From contig NC_064045.1 of NCBI RefSeq assembly GCF_932526225.1, positions 12,890,442 to 12,954,441 of the forward strand: a DNA stretch of 64,000 nucleotides, read 5' to 3'. Origin of the DNA: Nematostella vectensis (taxonomy: Eukaryota > Cnidaria > Anthozoa > Actiniaria > Edwardsiidae). Of this stretch, positions 1 to 10,000 are shown piece by piece; the first letter of the stretch is position 1; each line of letters opens with the position of its first letter. Made by a program: the position numbers and the translations under genes. The notes under the pieces were generated by a model. It was not told the origin of the DNA, did no database searches, and worked only from the letters and a program-made list of their open reading frames with translations.

Positions 1-6
1 ACATAC

Positions 7-45
7 CTTTTTCCAACAGACCTCAAAAAGCGAATTTGTAAAAAC
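7..45 (-). pseudogene. Second copy of RRN3 exon 12 (39 nt)
   Basis: This is a near-identical copy of the 39-nt exon at 188-226, 181 bp further along in the transcribed direction. It encodes VFTNSLFEVCWKK against VFTNSLLEVCWKK. The donor GTATGT is preserved, but the acceptor AG has become CG. The frame is open. It is either a dead exon duplicate or, if a non-canonical acceptor is used, an alternative exon. The flanking intron sequence is not obviously duplicated. Confidence 0.7.
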
Positions 46-187
46 CGTTTTAACGGCAAATTCAAATTTACAGTATCTGACCATTGTTTTCAACAATTAA
101 AATATTCAGAGGGAATTTTCTTTCCCTAAACGAGACATCTACAGTAAAAGGGAAAGAAAACAGAAAAAGCAGAATAATTACACATAC

Positions 188-3100
188 CTTTTTCCAACAG
201 ACCTCTAGAAGCGAATTTGTAAAAACCTAGATAAATTAGGAAGTGTAAGAAAAATTTGCATTCTCAAATCATACAGGTGAATCTAATGAAAAAATACATA
301 TTTACACTATATCATCACTATATCCCCCCACCTCATCTAAACTACAGATGTAGAACATGACGAACTGTATGTGACAACACGCGTGGGTCGGCAGAATGAC
401 TTTCTCAAAACTCTGGCGAGAGATAAAGATGGCAAGTTAGTGGAATCTTTTAACTTCGAATAAGTTGAACTCTTAACTGAACTGTTTTACCCTTGAGAGT
501 TTGAGTTGCACTCAACAGTAAAACCCCACTAACTCGTAGTCACTGTAATGTCAATATATTTCACTTGGTCAAATTCCGACAACTGGAATTTTTCTCTCAT
601 TTCTACGATTTTACTTCTTATTTTGGATGTTTGAGATTGATGGGTGTGGGTTTTATGGGGTATATAAATGAGATGACGTGCCCTAACTTTATAATTATCA
701 CAACCCTATGGCGTGGCCTCTTTTATTACATGCGACATGGGCTGTAACAGAGGCAGCTGAACCATACTTCAATCATACTTGAATCTTGCTATAACCATAC
801 AGTACCATAGGGCTGCCATAAATAGCAAACCTAATATTTACGGCGTGTTTAAGACGATGCATGCTCGTTTGCCCGCAGTGTGTGCGAGGGGGAGTGAGAA
901 TAACCAGAATAACCTTTAAAAATGGAGGCAAATGCCCTAGCCTACAACAGGCCGGTCAGCCTTTGGCATACTATGACCGCCCCGAGGGTCTCGCACTAAC
1001 CCAAACATAATCCCATTGGGTGTACTACAACTATTCCCCTCACTCACTCACTCACTCACTCACTCACTCACTCACTCACTCACTCACTCACTCACTCACT
1101 CACTCACTCACTCACCTCACTCACCTCACTCACCTCACTCACCTCACTCACCTCACTCACCTCACTCACCTCACTCACTCACTCACCTCACTCACCTCAC
1201 TCACCTCACTCACCTCACTCACCTCACTCACCTCACTCACCTCACTCACCTCACTCACCTCACTCACCTCACTCACCTCACTCACCTCACTCACCTCACT
1301 CACCTCACTCACCTCACTCACCTCACTCACCTCACTCACTCACTCACTCACTCACTCACTCACTCACTCACTCACTCACTCACTCACTCACTCACTCACT
1401 CACTCACTCACTCACTCACTCACTCACTCACTCACTCACTCACTCACTCACTCACTCACTCACTCACTCACTCACTCACTCACTCACTCACTCACGCACT
1501 CACGCACTCACGCACGCACTCACGCACTCATTCACGCACACACTCATTCACTCACGCACGCACGCACGCACGCACGCACGCACTCATACAACAGGACTCT
1601 AGTTGGTGATAGGTGACCATACCCACTAAACACAAGTGTCCATATTGAAACTTGTCCTCACCTTCACCAGGTAGCCAAACAACTCAGTACTGGAGTCTAG
1701 ACTGAGTTCATCTGAAAATCAGAAATGAGTCTTAAGATGTAACTTTATGCTCCAATAGTGTTGATTATACATACTATAGGGAGTTTAAGCAAGGACGACA
1801 TCAACGAGATACAGATGGGCGAAGGAATAACAACGGCGCTTAATTATTATGATTGAGAAGAGTGGGAAACTTAGAAGAGTGGAAAACTTACTAGCAGGGA
1901 AACAGAAATCCCTCATGTACTTGAATAGGATGTCCATCAGAGAGTCTAGCATAGCTGCCATCTCGCTCTCCTCGGAAGCTTTATCTGGAGATTCAGGATT
2001 CAGTTCCTGCAAAGGAATCACAGTGAGCTCTAGCCGGCTCTTTGAAATACTTGTTTTTTTTTTTTTTTAATTTTGGAACCCTGTGGTGCTAAGGGCCAAG
2101 GTGCTCTGGGTTGACTTGTGCCAGTGCATCTAGGCCTTTATGGCAACTCTTCCATTTCGGAGGCCTCATCATTGTTAATGTTCATGTATTTTGAGTTTCA
2201 TAGCTGAAACTCTAACAAGCGAGTATGAGGCCTCGAAATCTCGGGTGGGCCAAAGGTCGCCGCTACATCTAGGGAACTCCGAAACCTATGCCTCCCACCC
2301 TTTGTTTATCAGATCACTGCTACACTTAGGGTACTACAAACCCTATGAGCCATGCCCCTCTCTTTACCAGATCGACTTCAAACTGTGTAGCATCATCTTC
2401 CTCCGTTTGTCTATCCTCGAGCTCATGTTTTGGTACCTCAACCTGCAGACGGAAGGCGTGGAAGTCATCTGTTCAAGTTTGAATTTTGACATAAGCCCAA
2501 CATAACGACATGAACATAATGACATAAGAGAAAAAACTTTTATGTCATTATGTCCATGTCGTTACGTTGGGCTTAAAAGAGTGCACACAACTTTGTTGTT
2601 ATGTCACTAATGTGCACAAAGCGTTAGTCTTCGCAAAACGGATAAAACATATAAATCACCATGGAAACATTAAAAATATCAGCATTGGCCAAAAGAAACG
2701 CAAATTTGTACTATTGTAAAGCTTTCGCTAAATTGCAATGAACTGGCAAAACTAAATGCATGCTTTAGTGGTAACATCAACCTCGGCCCATGAAAACTTG
2801 GTATTTGCCCTCCCTGTTCCCTACAAGTGTCAATTGTCGACCCCTAAGTGAATAGAGTATCTTATGTCAATCTTAGTGACATGGTTGATGAATACTTCCA
2901 GAACCTCTCCCCTTAGGGTAGGCGCTGTACTCTCCCCCCCCCCCCCCCCACTATCATGCTACTGTACGTCTTACATCAATCTTGGTGATGTGGTTGATGA
3001 CTAGTTCCAGGATTTCTCCTCTAAGGGTGGGGATGTACCATGTGACCTGGAGTGTGTTGCTCACATAACTTGTCTGTCCAAACAATTTTATATTTCAGAA

Positions 3101-6100
3101 TGGTATACACATAAATTGCAGGTAAAAAAAAAAACCAGACTCGCATATCAGGGCTTTCATTAACTTTCAGAGTAGGCGGTGGAGATTGATAAGTAGGTAG
3201 TGGAAGTTATTTTATCTTTTTAGTTCAAATAAAACTTAAGTCCACTTTAAAAAAAAAAGCAGCCGGCGCTCGATGGATAATAGCCAGTTCTTCCGCCGGC
3301 CTAATGAAACCCCTGCAGATGCTTTTGTTTTTGTACAGGTTGATTGAATTTTCATTCTCCCTCCACCCAATGTGGCCAGGTTATGAATTTCCAAAAGAAC
3401 AAATCGATTGCACTTACAGTGAATTGTTTTTCAAAGGAAAGATAAGGCTTTGTATCTATTCTTATTCTATTGTATTTATTCTTATTTGAGAACAAATGTT
3501 GTGTCAGAATTCTATTCTTTTGTGTTCGGCGCAACTATCTTAATACCAATATTTTTTTCCAATATCCAAAGAAAAGGTATTTTCTAAGATCAATATTGAA
3601 ATGCGCCCTTTAAACCTTGTGAGTGTAATTTTCCGCCTCACCTGGAATACTTGATGTCTCTTTATGTATGGAAAGCACTCAGATAAAACAGGAAGTAAAA
3701 ACTTTGGGGTCCTGTTTACAAGATAAAATGGGTAAAACAATAGGTAAACATTGTTTTTAACATGTAGGTTCAATTTTTAGAATTTACATGCTAATCCCAG
3801 ATGACATCAAATGGTGCTAGATAAGCTAGAAATTGAGAAAAACCACCCCAAGCACACCCAGTTTGCAAAAAGATACTCTTATGGCTTGTTAATACACAAG
3901 ATAATCTGTCTTTAGCCGTAAGCTTGGGTGACTGAGCAAAAATGCTACGATCCAAAGGGACAGAAAAATAGGTGTGGTCAAAGTAATTTTAACCTCTAGT
4001 AGATAGCGAATGGGTGTATAGTAAAAAAGTTAGAAACTTTTGGAGTTTTCCATACATTGTTGTGAACCTATTTCCTAATATTCTGTTAAGAAATCACTTT
4101 ATCTATATGAATTCATCGATGTGCAATCATCTTGTGATACACCCTTCAAATACCCTGAGGGGTGAGGGCTTTCATTAAGTTTCAGAGTAGGCGGTGTAGA
4201 TTGACAAGTAGGGGGTGAAAGTTAAGGTGCTTAGAAAGTGGAGGTGGAACCTCGGGACTAATGTTCTTATCTAAACTCATGAGGGAACTTAATATCCCAA
4301 AGATGTATTTTATTTCATTAGTTCAAATAAAACTTAAATCCTCTGCTATGGCCTAATGAAACCCATATGAGTATCGCAACCGTGACCAAAGCCTGGGAAT
4401 TAGGGCTTACATAGGAACAACATCCAGCACTGCCTGCAATGCATCATGGGTATTGGCAAAGGCTTGTTCTTGTTCTAAAGAAAGAAGATTCAGAGAGGGT
4501 GTTTAGAAAAAGTAATTCATTGGCTTTTTACAGCAGAGATAAAACAAGAAAGACTTCAAATGTTACCTTCTTTAATCAAATCTTCTGCTGTCTTGCCCTT
4601 GGGAACATCTGTAATGAATTAAAAAATAAATTTGTAAGCAAATAGAAATCTGCCACAAGATTACCACATAGTGGGGTTCGGTGGCAGCCACTGATTGACT
4701 GAATGAAAAAACAATGCTTTATTATTGATCCCACATCTTCTACAACAAAAAGAAGTTAAAAATTAACAATTCAATGGAATATCCAATATCCATTGTTTAT
4801 GGGATTCGCTGTATCAAGATGTATCAACATACTCGGCATAAAGTGTTTTATTAACATCTTCAAGCATGCTCTGAGGTAGTAGGTCTGTGCTGATACAAGA
4901 ACTGTCAAGAACTCAATAAACTCTTGGACGGTATCATGGTCAGAAGATGCCCAGTCAACTCGCTGAAAAATACAAAAAAGGAAATACATGTACAGTAATC
5001 AAGTACAGGAGGCACCCTTAATAAGTGGTGACCCTCAGGACTGTGGAAGGTGGCCATTTAAATCTAGAAGATCATATTTAGATCTAGATCTGTGCATACC
5101 ATAGAATATTCTGACAAATTTGCATACACATGCTCACCAACACTGTACCGACAAGTGTTTCACAGGACTTGTTCAGTAAAGAGACACATCCCTTCAAAGC
5201 CTTTAGATATCGCTGCAGGTACAGAGGCTGTCCAAAAAAGAAAAATCATTTTATTATATGTAGTAAGTTAAATACATTTAGTGACCAGCAATGTTTATTG
5301 GGTTCATGTGTAACTATATGTACATTGATAAATCTTGGTCGCTAAATGCCATTGGATGTTTTAGGGGCACATAAACAAGAACACAACATTTCTCAAACCT
5401 ATTTTGCTAATTTAGGAATCACAGGTGATCCTGTATTTTGCTTTTCAGCATATGGGCCCCTCACCTCTGCTGAAACAAGTTCAATTCCCAGTTGAGACAT
5501 GGGGAGTATGATATCTTTCTATTTCTCTTACCGAAATTTGACTTGAATGTATGTCCACTTACTAAAAGCTTGTTTTCTTCATTTACAAAACGGGCTTATG
5601 TAATGTGTATTAGTCAAGAATTAAAAATGAAAAGTCCTTAGAACATGACTGATAACAGCTCTAAATACTTTTTTTTTATTATTATCTCATTTTTTAATAC
5701 CAATCATGAATGGATTATATTATTTGAAATAGCTTTTACATTTAGAGTATTTATTGTTACTGACCTTTAAATAAGGATCTCCTAGCTTATAGACCAGAAA
5801 ATCGTAGTCACCTCTTTTACCCTGGTGAGATTGAAAAGAATAGACCCCAATTTTACATATATTCACCCCATTAAAAGCAAAGATAAGTAAGTCACAGGGA
5901 GATAAAATTAGTAGTTTAGCATAATAACAAGTCCTTGTACAGAGTGAGTAGTATACCACAGTGAAAGCTAGTTTAACACCTTTGCTTCTAGCCCAAAACC
6001 AAACATCCAGTTCAAGTTTTGCTTTAATGTTGCAAATTGATACTTTGTATACAATGGTTATTATTGGTCTTAGGTTCTTTCATCTGTGTACATAATTTGT

Positions 6101-6805
6101 ACTCATGCAAATTCTAATCCAAGTATGTAGGTTTGCTCCACATAAGAGCAATAATCAGTTGAGCTGTTGACTCTAGATGCAGTTTAAAATAATATAAATG
6201 TGACACTTCAACAAGGAACAGCACCAGCTGTAACATGTTCAAGATTCCTGGCAGATGTGACTATAATACCATTCACTATAGTGAATATAATATATAGTAA
6301 TTCTATAGCCTTTAACATTTTCTTGAAAATGACAAGTAACTCACAACAAAATAAATTACAACCATTGAAAGGGGATTCATAGTTGATTTCCAGTGTAGAG
6401 GGGCAGGACCAAATCTTATTTGGCCCAGATCCAAGCAAAGCCCTTTTAAAGCTTCAAAAGGCATAAGCGGGGATGCTATTAGGACGGTTCATTGGTTGAA
6501 AAGGCGCCTGGTTAAAACTGAAACTTTTAATTGTCCCTAATATGTAAGTTGGTTTCTTGTAGTGTTGTAACGGACATATTCCTAATACTAGCCTTAACAC
6601 ACGAATATCACGGTTAGCAAAGTACCTTGTGATAATTCTCCAGCGCTTGGCTCATCAACAACACTCCTACGAGACCTGGACTCGAACCTTTCGACTCCAC
6701 AACATCATCTTCACCGTCACTCTCAACACCCCGGATCAAGTCAGAACATGGCGTTTTTTCACTTGTATCCTCAGGCTCCTTGCTTTCGCCCGACATAATT
6801 GACAT
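188..6805 (-). CDS. RRN3: RNA polymerase I initiation factor RRN3 (TIF-IA), 5' part, 12 exons
   Basis: RRN3 is the nucleolar factor that bridges RNA polymerase I to the rDNA promoter complex (family knowledge). I read twelve minus-strand exons: 6626-6805, 5765-5821, 5138-5227, 4833-4962, 4567-4608, 4411-4474, 3642-3711, 2975-3073, 1892-2006, 1662-1711, 332-412 and 188-226. Every junction has GT-AG ends and matching phase, giving 339 codons. Diagnostic segments are LVSAQTYYLRACLKM, TPKFLLPVLSECFPYIK, IPTLRGEILELVINHI, LPTHACCHIQFVMFYIC and SLLEVCWKK, each resembling consecutive parts of animal RRN3 in the right order. The start is ATG at 6805; a second ATG lies three codons in. The N-terminus is acidic and Ser-rich and does not resemble the vertebrate one. 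The C-terminal half, including the conserved region after WKK, lies left of the window. It is head-to-head with HAGH. Confidence 0.93.
1037..1590. repeat. Compound microsatellite, (CACT)n and 9-mer ACTCACCTC
   Basis: About 0.55 kb of pure CACT tetramers is interrupted by two blocks of the related 9-mer ACTCACCTC and grades into CACG/CACT mixtures at the right end. It lies in RRN3 intron 10. Open frames through it (LTHSLTHS and similar) are repeat artefacts and not genes. Confidence 0.98.
2493..2574. repeat. Near-perfect 35-bp inverted repeat (hairpin)
   Basis: The left arm 2493-2527 and right arm 2540-2574 are reverse complements with only two mismatches in 35, separated by about 12 nt. The arms begin AAGCCCAAC and end GACATAA. 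It lies in RRN3 intron 8. It could be a tiny fold-back transposon or a structured RNA; nothing coding is visible. Confidence 0.9.
2866..2930 (-). pseudogene. Degenerate copy of RRN3 exon 8
   Basis: About 110 bp downstream of exon 8 (2975-3073) in the transcribed direction lies a diverged copy of its 3' half. It encodes PTLRGEVLEVFINHVTKID against PTLRGEILELVINHITKID. The frame is open and most changes are conservative, but the donor GT is now AT (ATAAGA for GTAAGA), so normal splicing is not expected. It is either a relic exon duplication or a rarely used alternative exon. Confidence 0.78.
3151..3312. mobile_element. MITE-like element, copy 1 (GGGCTTTCATTA termini)
   Basis: It begins GGGCTTTCATTAA and ends GCCTAATGAAACCC, so the ends are imperfect inverted repeats. 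The interior shares the phrase TTTCAGAGTAGGCGGTG with the copy at 4166-4361. It lies in RRN3 intron 7 and has no coding capacity. Confidence 0.6.
4166..4361. mobile_element. MITE-like element, copy 2 (GGGCTTTCATTA termini)
   Basis: Second member of the family at 3151-3312, with the same left end, the same AGTAGGCGGTG interior and the same CCTAATGAAACCC right end. It lies in RRN3 intron 6, just below exon 6. Confidence 0.6.
5445..5590. repeat. Dispersed SINE-like repeat, copy 1
   Basis: The phrase CCTCACCTCTGCTG, a GTTCAATTCCC box resembling a tRNA B box, GAGACA.GGGG and CTTACTAAAAGC recur in the same order at 49850-50000. The spacing and the B-box-like motif suggest a tRNA-derived SINE, but no A box or tail is clear. 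It lies in RRN3 intron 2. Confidence 0.4.
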
Positions 6806-7037
6806 CAGTTAACCACAAACTATATTTCTGTGGTTATTATAGCAACCAAAGGTCGAAACAGAGAAGGAAATGGACTCATTTTTGGCACACTTTGAAGCCA
6901 TGTTTCTAAACTTTAAAAAGAGTGTTTGACTAGGCGTTCCCCGTCAGGCCGAGTAAGACTAAATCAACTATCCCTAGACCTCCTATTGTTCTATAGAACA
7001 CTCGATCGTGGATCGAGCAGGTACTATAGAATCGCAA
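6806..7037. promoter_or_regulatory. Short bidirectional promoter region, RRN3 / HAGH
   Basis: Only 232 bp separate the RRN3 start codon (minus) from the HAGH start codon (plus), so transcription of both genes must start in or very near this interval. AACCACA and TGTGGTT, an inverted pair matching the Runt-type core, flank a short AT-rich stretch at about 6811-6836. No TATA box is placed correctly for either gene. The promoter call is inferred from gene layout. Confidence 0.65.
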
Positions 7038-10000
7038 ATGTTGAGGGCCATTGTCTGTAATAACTTTGCAGTTGCTGCCGTTTATGTCCGGTTTTTAGGA
7101 CAAAGAAGTAACTCTCTGTCATCAGCTCGTGCTCCAGCAAGATTGGGTATGGATTGTATATATTTCTTTGTCATTACCAGTCATAATAGAAGACTCTTGA
7201 AATTATTAAACCCCTTTAAAAACATCTGTTGCATATAGAGTCCCCCGTTTGTCATCACCATAAATTACCCCCAATCATTTTATTTCGAAGAGATAATGTA
7301 TAAAATTATGTCTCCTTTCTCTTTTATCTGGTAATTTGACAACTGTTTCAAAGGGTAGTTTACAAACATTTCAAACGAGGTATGAATTAAACTGTGGCGG
7401 TGGAAAGGGGGGGGGGGGGGGTGAGTATGGGCTGTTTGGTGGAATTGAGAAAAAGAAAAATGGTATGACATGTTCAAAGTCTGATGACATAATCTGCTTG
7501 GGATGCCTGTGGTAAGTGTTACTGCAAGAAAGCTGGTGATTAATGGTTGTTGATGCATACCTGCCAACTCTCCCAGTTTTACCGTTTTTTTATCAAATCT
7601 CCCGGTCTCCCTGTTTTACCTTAAATCTCCCGGTTTATGACCAAATTTTAATCAGTCGAGTTGTTTTTGAACTAAAAGTTGGATTTTAGCCACAAAGTTA
7701 TGCAATTCTTATAATTTGTATTCAAGTTATGACGTTTTCAGGTTTTTCGAGAAAAATGAGCCTTTTCCAGGCGTTTCTTGTAGACCACAGGGCTACTACC
7801 GCAATACTGAAATGCTTGCATATATCGACTAATCAAGTTTGACCATATTTTCGTGCGAATTGTTGAGAAATTGTCTAATACTTTGGAGCCGTTTTTGCGC
7901 GAGTTTGTAAGTTGGCTTTATTGTAAATCAATGCTCATCAGAGAGAATTTATAGGCACTCTGTGGTCAGGATACAATGGAATAAAATTCAGGCCTCTCAA
8001 AAAGTAGTTGAGATTGACGTTCTTGACACTGAATCATTAGTCCAGTCAATCTAGTGTTTTACCAAAAAGTAATTGCAACGCAAGTAGTTTTGAAAGGGAA
8101 CATCGCTAAAATTTCGATCAAAGTTTTCACCATTTTATCATATTTTATCAAATAAATATAAACTAAGATCATTGTACAAGCGTAATAACGTTTGAATATA
8201 TTATTCAGAATATTTGTTATAAAGTTGAATGAATTTCTGGAAAAACAGACTTATTTTAGCTATCATCTTTTCTTTCGCTTTACGATAGGGTACCCAACAA
8301 CAATAAGAGAACAAAAGAACACACATATCTTCGAGCAAAACTCTGTGATTTGCTAATCCCACCGCCCCACCTCCCTCATCCCGTACCCCCTCCCCTCTTA
8401 AGTAATCTCCCAGTTTTTTTGTCTGGGGGTTGGCAGGTATGGTTGATGACTCTTGGGGAGTATTGAATTGTTAGGTGTATTGACTGTGTTATAAACTTTC
8501 AAAGAAAATGTGACAGAACTGTAGCATCTTTTATTATACCTGAACAGGGGTTCATAAGTAGGGGTAATCATCTGTATTATATTAGTGCCTTGTAGCACTT
8601 TTGTGGACAAGGCTATTTTTAGATGCATGAGTGACACAAGTCTGTACGAGCAAATTGCAGTAAGAAAGAATAATGTTTGTAATCATCATCTGTCAGTTTT
8701 GTTTTGTTTACCAAAAAAAATCAGGGGCGGATCCAGGATTTCAAAATGGGGGGTGGATAATGGCCAGATAGATGGCTTATAACTGATCCAGTGGTTCTTG
8801 GTGGTCACATAGGTCTAACAATACTTTACGCTGAATTGGATTTGTCACATCAGCAAAGTCAAGCAGGTGAAGGCACATTGAGAAATTTATTTTCGTCAAA
8901 CAAAGTGACTTCAATTTTTTTTTACTCAAAAAAGGGGGGTGGATATCCACCCAATCCATCTTCCCTATATCCGCCCCTGGAATGTGTAAGAGTTGATTGC
9001 CCCTACTACTGAGCCCCTGCTCTAAATTCGTGTCTTTACATAGGTTGCATTACAAGACACTTGACATCTTCATCACCACCCATAGCACATTCTAAAGAAG
9101 TGACCATGGTACAAGATGACATGAAGATAAGACTTCTCCCAGCCCTTTCCGATAATTACATGTACCTGCTTGTTGATCCTAAAACCAAAGAAGCAGCAGT
9201 GGTAGACCCTGTTGAACCAGAGAAGGTAAAGATTGTACCCCCCTCATTCATGGCCATAGCAGGCCTTAGAGGGGGGGGGGAGACATAAAACATTTAGGGG
9301 GGATAGCTCCAGTCTACTGGTCATTCAGAGGGTTGTCCAATACTCCGAAAAATTTATGCATGGCATTGTCTAAAATGATGGAGGCCACTAGAGCGTAAAG
9401 AATGAGGTAAAACAATAAGGGAACAATACCATGCATAAAAATGGGTATTGGACTAGTATTATCATTCAGGAAGAAGTAAAACTAACATTATTACCAACAA
9501 ACTGACATCATCCTTCACCGTCACTTATCAATTATATAGATTTCATAATGTTGTTTGAATACCAGGTTGGGGGGAGAGTGGTGAAGGCACAGCCGTAGCC
9601 TTATTCAGAAAGGAGCAGTAAAGCTTACCACATTCCCACCAACCCCATCACCACCACTTCTTATCAATCGAATAAGATAGATTTTATCATGTAGGATACC
9701 ATTTCCAGGTAGTAACTGCTGTCCAGGAAGAAGGAGTAAGGCTAACCACATTCCCAGCAAACCAGTTTCATCCATCACCATCAATTCTTATCAATTGAAT
9801 AAGATAGATTTCATCATGTAGGATACTATTTCAAGGTAGTAACTGCTGTCCAGGAAAAAGGAGTAAGACTAACCACATTCCCAGCAAACCAGTTTCATCC
9901 ATCACCATCAATTCTTATCAATTGAATAAGATAGATTTCATCATGTAGGATACTATTTCAAGGTAGTAACTGCTGTCCAGGAAAAAGGATTAAGACTAAC

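Noticed and set aside
1016-1616. Long open frames of LTHSLTHS type
   Set aside because: They are translations of the CACT/ACTCACCTC microsatellite; two frames are open only because the repeat contains no stop.
7008-7037. Upstream extension of HAGH
   Set aside because: The upstream in-frame codon at 7008 is GTG, not ATG; ATG 7038 gives a good mitochondrial presequence.
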